From: Chloroflexota bacterium
Lineage (GTDB): Bacteria > Chloroflexota > Anaerolineae > UBA4142
Direction: 5' to 3'
Assembly: GCA_023380675.1 (NCBI GenBank)
Contig: JAMCRS010000024.1
Coordinates: 1-10,411 of the forward strand
DNA: 10,411 nucleotides
Shown piece after piece: positions 7,015 to 10,411 of the stretch. The notes beneath the pieces were generated by a model. The model made no database searches, was not told the DNA's origin, and saw nothing but the letters and a program-made list of their open reading frames with translations. Numbering within the stretch: position 1 is the first letter of the stretch; each line of letters opens with the position of its first letter. Both the position numbers and the translations under genes were made by a program.

Positions 7015-7052
7015 CAAGACAGCAGACCGCAGCGTTGCAGCCTGCTGTCTTG
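7015..7052 (-). other. Long perfect hairpin between fhs and the DUF166 gene
   Basis: CAAGACAGCAG at 7015-7025 and CTGCTGTCTTG at 7042-7052 form a perfect 11-bp stem. The 16-base loop can fold further (GCA/TGC). On the mRNA it begins nine bases past the fhs stop and ends just before the AAGGGA of the next gene, so it could both protect fhs mRNA and limit access to the downstream SD. There is no U-run. Confidence 0.6.
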
Positions 7053-7060
7053 GGCTATCG

Positions 7061-8926
7061 CTAAAACAGGCCAACGACCTTACCCGTCTTCATGTCCAGG
7101 TCCACATCGTAGAAGACGGGACGCGTCGGAAGGCCGGGCATCGTGCGCATCGTGCCGCAGAGCGGATAGAGGAATCCCGCTCCCACGGAGGCGCGAATGT
7201 CGCGAATCGGCAGTCTCCAGCCGGTCGGCCGGCCCTTGAGCGCCGGGTCGTGCGTGAGACTGAGGTGCGTCTTGGCCATGCACAGCGGCAGATTCGCGAA
7301 TCCCAGCCGGGTGTACAGCTCGATCTTGGCTTCCGCTTCCGGCGTATAGTCCACGCCGTCGGCGCCGTAGATCTTGGCCGCGATCGTCTCGATCTTTTTC
7401 TTGATCGGCCAGTCGAGCGGGTAGAGGAACTCAAAGCTGCTCTTCTGCTTGGCGGCGTCCATCACGGCTTCGCCGAGCTCGATCGCGCCTTTGCCGCCGT
7501 TCATCCAGTGCGTGCACGGAACGGCTACCGACCCGGCCTGTTCGACCAGTTGTTTGACCAGCTTGACTTCCGAGGGCGTATCGTACTTGAACGAATTGAT
7601 CGCCACCACGACTGGGACGCCGAACGACTTGGCGTTTCCGATGTGCTTGAGCAGGTTGCCCATTCCCTTTTCGAGCAGGGCGAGGTTTTCTTCCGTATAC
7701 GCCTTGTCGAGCGGGCGCCCGGCCACCACTTTGGGTCCGCCGCCATGCATCTTGAGCGCACGCACGGTCGCGACGATCACGATGGTGTTGGGGATCAGGC
7801 CGGAGGCGCGGCACTTTATATCCAGAAACTTTTCCATTCCGATGTCGGCGCCAAAGCCTGATTCGGTGACGACATAGTCGGCGAGCTTGAGCGCGATCTG
7901 ATCGGCGACGATGGACGAGTTGCCGTGGGCGATATTCGCAAAGGGGCCCGCGTGCACGAACGCCGGGGTCCCTTCCAGAGTCTGCATCAGGTTCGGCATG
8001 ATGGCGTCCTTCATCAGAACGGTCATCGCGCCGGCGACGCCAAGATCTTCCGCGGTGACTGGCTCGCCTTTTGTGCTGGTGCCGACGACGATCCGGCTGA
8101 AGCGCTCCCGCATATCCTCGATGCTTGTGGTCAACGCGAGAATCGCCATGACCTCCGAGGCGACCGAAATATCATAGCCCGTAATCCGCTCGTTCCCCTT
8201 CTCTTCGTCCCCCAGTCCGATCTGGATCTTGCGGAGGTGGCGGTCGTTGATGTCGACCACACGCTGCCACGTGATGCTGCTTGGGTCGATGTCGAGTCGG
8301 AACATGCGCCGCCGCTCGTCCGGATTCAGGTCGGCCAGCTTAGTGGCGTGGATTCCGAGTCGTTTGGCGCGGCGGAGGATCGAGGGGGCAAAACTTCCGT
8401 CGGGGCAAAGCGCCTGCGCCAGCTTGTCGTCGTCCGGCGTCGCGCGTTCGTGCAGGATGCGTGCGTCGATCGCGGCGGCCAATAGGTTGTTGGCCGCACT
8501 CACGGCGTGAATGTCGCCGGTGAGGTGAAGGTTAAAGTCCTCCATCGGGACGATCTGCGAGTATCCGCCGCCGGCGGCGCCTCCCTTGATTCCAAAGGTG
8601 GGTCCCATCGAAGGCTGGCGGATGCATGTCATGACGCTCTGCTTGAGGTGCGCGCCCAGGGCTTGGGAGAGCCCACAGGTGGTCGTCGTCTTGCCTTCGC
8701 CCAGTGGAGTCGGCGTGATGGCGGTGACGTCGATGTACTTGCCTTGTTTTCGCTTCTTCAGACGGTCGCGTACGTCCAGGTGAACTTTGGCCTTGTACGG
8801 TCCAAACAGCTCCAGTTCCTTTTCCTTCAGGCCGATTTCTTCCGCGACCTGAAGAATTGGTTTCAACTTTGCAGCCTGTGCAATTTCGATGTCGCTGGGC
8901 ACGGGGTGCTTGATCTTGATGGCCAT
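7061..8926 (-). CDS. fhs: Formate-tetrahydrofolate ligase (10-formyl-THF synthetase), long form
   Basis: Catalyses ATP-dependent joining of formate to tetrahydrofolate, the entry step of the methyl branch of the Wood-Ljungdahl pathway; cytoplasmic. The P-loop-like [13 protein letters not shown] lies at about 71-83 and [19 protein letters not shown] at about 103-121, followed by further family blocks such as [23 protein letters not shown] and [12 protein letters not shown]. At 621 residues it is longer than the acetogen enzymes (about 557). Much of the excess is a segment at about residues 160-210, between [11 protein letters not shown] and [13 protein letters not shown]. The same insertion occurs in the synthetase domain of eukaryotic C1-THF synthase, to which the whole sequence looks unusually close, including the final VVGLF. 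The ATG at 8926 follows AAGGAGGAG; an in-frame extension to 9016 has no such site and would start upstream of the family N-terminus. First gene of the minus-strand run, read from a promoter near 9000-9027. Confidence 0.97.
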   Translation of the reverse strand: MAIKIKHPVPSDIEIAQAAKLKPILQVAEEIGLKEKELELFGPYKAKVHLDVRDRLKKRKQGKYIDVTAITPTPLGEGKTTTTCGLSQALGAHLKQSVMTCIRQPSMGPTFGIKGGAAGGGYSQIVPMEDFNLHLTGDIHAVSAANNLLAAAIDARILHERATPDDDKLAQALCPDGSFAPSILRRAKRLGIHATKLADLNPDERRRMFRLDIDPSSITWQRVVDINDRHLRKIQIGLGDEEKGNERITGYDISVASEVMAILALTTSIEDMRERFSRIVVGTSTKGEPVTAEDLGVAGAMTVLMKDAIMPNLMQTLEGTPAFVHAGPFANIAHGNSSIVADQIALKLADYVVTESGFGADIGMEKFLDIKCRASGLIPNTIVIVATVRALKMHGGGPKVVAGRPLDKAYTEENLALLEKGMGNLLKHIGNAKSFGVPVVVAINSFKYDTPSEVKLVKQLVEQAGSVAVPCTHWMNGGKGAIELGEAVMDAAKQKSSFEFLYPLDWPIKKKIETIAAKIYGADGVDYTPEAEAKIELYTRLGFANLPLCMAKTHLSLTHDPALKGRPTGWRLPIRDIRASVGAGFLYPLCGTMRTMPGLPTRPVFYDVDLDMKTGKVVGLF

Positions 8927-8995
8927 CCTTGGCTCCTCCTTCGATGCACCTTTCTTCAAGAATGGGAAATGAACGACCGCTCGAACTCCCACGGT

Positions 8996-9027
8996 AGGAT
9001 AGCATAAAGCGGTCAAAAACGGGTCAA
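8996..9027 (-). promoter_or_regulatory. Candidate promoter for fhs and the Wood-Ljungdahl run
   Basis: Reading the minus strand, TTGACC at 9027-9022 could be a -35 element. Seventeen bases on is TGCTAT (9004-8999), overlapping TATCCT (9001-8996), either of which could be the -10. The -10 matches are imperfect. A start near 8990 would give a 5' leader of about 65 bases before the fhs ATG. Confidence 0.45.
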
Positions 9028-9029
9028 AA
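9011..9029. repeat. Tandem GGTCAAAA boxes, one helical turn apart
   Basis: GGTCAAAA occurs at 9011-9018 and again at 9022-9029, an 11-bp period. They overlap the candidate fhs promoter's -35 and spacer, so they could be an operator read by a regulator on one face of DNA. Equally, they could be alternative -35 boxes (TTGACC on the minus strand). Confidence 0.45.
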
Positions 9030-9132
9030 TCTCGTGCAACCTTTGTCCAAGTCGCCGGCGGCGACCACCCGGCGGCGAATGAACGCGTCGGTCTCCTCCT
9101 TTCTGTTCAGTCAATTACTTCCGCGCCAGCTT

Positions 9133-9161
9133 TTGGTCTTGCGCCCGGTTGGTGCTAGAAT
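9133..9161 (+). promoter_or_regulatory. Candidate extended -10 promoter for the methionine synthase gene
   Basis: TAGAAT at 9156-9161 is preceded by TGC at 9153-9155, giving an extended -10. TTGGTC at 9133-9138 lies exactly 17 bases upstream as a partial -35. A start near 9168 would give a leader of about 26 bases to the ATG at 9194. Confidence 0.6.
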
Positions 9162-9193
9162 ACGCGCACCCTCCGATCGGGAAAGGACATACG

Positions 9194-10234
9194 ATGGGTC
9201 GCTTCGCTCCGCGGGCGCAGGCGACGGGCGTCGGCAGCATGCCGCACGCCGACCCGCAGGTCGCACTGCGCCTGGTGTTGTCGACGTTTCCCACCCTCCC
9301 CTATTGGCCCCAGCTCTCGCGGCGCGATTTTCGAGAGAACATGTACGCGCAGTTCAGCGAAGACCTCGTCGGCGTGCGGATCGACCTCGCGCACGAATGG
9401 ATCGGCGCGGTGATCGGGGATGAGACGCTGGGCGAGATCGAATCCTTCTACACGCGCTACCTGGAAAACGATCCCAAGCGATTCGCGATCAGCCGCGAGT
9501 ATGCGGCCGGGTTGTACGGCCTGCGCGAGCAGCGGCCGAACCTGGGCGCCGCAGAATGGATCAAGGGACAGGTGACCGGCCCCATCAGTTTTGGGCTCAA
9601 GGTGGTCGATCAGAACCTGCGGCCGATCCTCTACGACGATTCGCTGCGTGACGTGTTGGTCAAGCACCTGGCGCGCAAAGCCCAATGGGAGGAGCAATTC
9701 CTCTCAGAGCTGGGCAAGCCGCTGGTGTTCGTGGACGAGCCTTCGCTTGCGTTGATCGGGGCGTCGCTGGTTTCGTTGAACCGCGATGAGGTCGTGCGCG
9801 ACCTGGAGGAGGTGTTCGCTAGCCTGAGCTGTGTCAAGGGCACGCACTGTTGCGGCAATACCGATTGGTCTATGTTGCTCGAGACGTCGGTGGACGTGAT
9901 CTCGTTCGACGCTTACAACTATAGCGAGAACATAGCACTGTTTGCCGAACACGTCAAAGATTTTCTTGGACGTGGCGGCGCGCTGGCGTGGGGGATCGTC
10001 CCGACGGTTGAGGAGCAGATCGCGCAGGAGACGGTCGACACCCTTTTGGCGCGTTTGGATGCCGCCGTCGGGCTCTTGGTCAAGAGGGGGATCGACCGCG
10101 AGCTGCTCTTCGAGCGAGCCTTGATCACGCCGGCTTGCGGATTGGGAACGCTCTCGATCGCCGCGGCCGAACGGGCATTGAGCTTGACCCGCGGCATCTC
10201 CGATCGGGTGCGCGCTCGTGAATGGGGAATCTAA
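9194..10234 (+). CDS. mesB: Single-domain methionine synthase related to the MetE catalytic core (MesB/core-MetE type)
   Basis: Predicted to methylate homocysteine to methionine without the folate-binding N-terminal half of MetE. At 346 residues it is one TIM barrel. MetE-core marks are visible: TGVGSMPH at 11-18 (the GSxP loop that contacts homocysteine), TGPISFG at 128-134, VDEP at 180-183, the zinc-ligand pair H218 and C220 in THCCGN, and C315 in TPACGLG. The MetE zinc-ligand glutamate appears as aspartate (D239 in ISFDAYN). The MesB group, found in bacteria with CODH/ACS, is thought to use the methylated corrinoid iron-sulfur protein as methyl donor; length and context fit, but the donor is inferred. 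The ATG at 9194 follows GAAAGGA six bases upstream; the open frame reaches 9149, overlapping the -10, so the longer form is unlikely. It diverges from fhs and has its own promoter. Related methyl-corrinoid transferases of the MtaA/UroD type are a less likely reading. Confidence 0.8.
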   Translation: MGRFAPRAQATGVGSMPHADPQVALRLVLSTFPTLPYWPQLSRRDFRENMYAQFSEDLVGVRIDLAHEWIGAVIGDETLGEIESFYTRYLENDPKRFAISREYAAGLYGLREQRPNLGAAEWIKGQVTGPISFGLKVVDQNLRPILYDDSLRDVLVKHLARKAQWEEQFLSELGKPLVFVDEPSLALIGASLVSLNRDEVVRDLEEVFASLSCVKGTHCCGNTDWSMLLETSVDVISFDAYNYSENIALFAEHVKDFLGRGGALAWGIVPTVEEQIAQETVDTLLARLDAAVGLLVKRGIDRELLFERALITPACGLGTLSIAAAERALSLTRGISDRVRAREWGI

Positions 10235-10411
10235 GTACAGGGGAGCCGGTCACACAAACCCGCCCCAACGGGTGACATTTCTATTCTGCGCCGACAGCTA
10301 GCCCGTCGGCCACCCAGTGGCCGACCGCGGCGCCACTAGGAAAGCCGCGTCAAAGTCAACCGTACCGGCGACAGCCGTTCCGTCGTCAACCCTTTATTGA
10401 GGCACGTCTAC
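10235..10411. other. Downstream region with no gene seen
   Basis: No coding frame with a plausible start runs through these 177 bases on either strand. The region has a weak hairpin ACCCG/CGGGT at 10258-10273 followed by ATTTCTATT, a possible poor terminator for the methionine synthase gene. It also has a stronger overlapping hairpin pair at 10290-10325 and GTCAACC repeated at 10355-10361 and 10385-10391. No tRNA fold was noticed. Confidence 0.5.
10290..10325 (+). terminator. Two mutually exclusive hairpins past the methionine synthase gene
   Basis: GTCGGCCAC at 10305-10313 pairs perfectly with GTGGCCGAC at 10317-10325 over a 3-base loop. Its first six bases can instead pair with GCCGAC at 10290-10295. 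The longer hairpin is likely a Rho-independent-like or processing structure for the upstream gene. There is no T-run after it. Confidence 0.4.

Larger units (their letters stand above)
8927..9193. other. Divergent intergenic region between fhs and the methionine synthase gene
   Basis: These 267 bases hold a candidate promoter for each direction, the tandem GGTCAAAA boxes at 9011-9029 and, in between, a GC-rich part with CGGCGGCGA repeated at 9056-9064 and 9070-9078 and a small palindrome GTCGCC/GGCGAC at 9051-9065. An SD-like AAAGGAGGAG on the minus strand near 9095 has no start codon after it. I see no RNA gene or recognisable riboswitch. Confidence 0.6.

Noticed and set aside
6191..7861. 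A 556-codon open frame on the plus strand opposite the DUF166 gene and the 3' part of fhs
   Set aside because: It is a shadow of well-supported minus-strand genes and shows no family features or ribosome binding site.
9090..9106. SD-like AAAGGAGGAG on the minus strand in the divergent region
   Set aside because: No start codon follows at usable distance, and it lies upstream of the likely fhs transcription start.
10355..10391. GTCAACC repeated 30 bp apart, considered as a CRISPR or iteron remnant
   Set aside because: Only two 7-base copies are present, with no further units; this is too short to support an array.

Overview
The window is a Wood-Ljungdahl (reductive acetyl-CoA) gene cluster from a fairly GC-rich anaerobic bacterium. 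Seven complete genes and one edge-truncated gene lie on the minus strand and read right to left; one gene diverges on the plus strand. The identity of the core genes is clear from motifs: acetyl-CoA synthase of the long bacterial type (acsB, cut by the left edge), nickel CO dehydrogenase (acsA/cooS), formate-tetrahydrofolate ligase (fhs) and a 7Fe-type ferredoxin. The bacterial N-terminal domain on AcsB argues against an archaeon, and the base composition argues against the low-GC clostridial acetogens. I cannot name the lineage; uncultured Desulfobacterota-like or similar high-GC anaerobes are a guess.

Minus-strand order in the direction of transcription: fhs (8926-7061), a DUF166-family protein (7000-6203), a small cysteine-free HMA-fold protein (6155-5826), CO dehydrogenase (5786-3777), ferredoxin (3659-3399), a GNAT acetyltransferase (3161-2598), a CaCA-type cation antiporter (2598-1237, overlapping the previous stop by one base) and acsB (1175 to beyond position 1). 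Most gaps are 39-117 bases; one is 237. Every gene except possibly the antiporter has a visible ribosome binding site. Several junctions carry strong hairpins without T-tracts, which look more like mRNA processing, stability or partial-termination elements than simple terminators.

On the plus strand, after a 267-base divergent intergenic region with a likely promoter for each direction, lies a single-barrel methionine synthase related to the MetE catalytic domain (9194-10234). Its size and its place beside CODH/ACS fit the MesB/core-MetE group, thought to take the methyl group from the methylated corrinoid iron-sulfur protein rather than from methyl-folate.

Together the genes cover formate activation to formyl-THF (Fhs), CO2 reduction to CO (AcsA with ferredoxin), condensation to acetyl-CoA (AcsB) and probable diversion of the pathway's methyl group to methionine (MesB-like). 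The corrinoid protein, methyltransferase, FolD, MetF and nickel-insertion ATPase are not in the window. The less expected parts are the HMA-fold protein with no cysteines directly upstream of the nickel enzyme, the DUF166 protein, an acetyltransferase coupled to an antiporter just before acsB, and an Fhs of the long form that resembles the eukaryotic C1-THF synthase domain.
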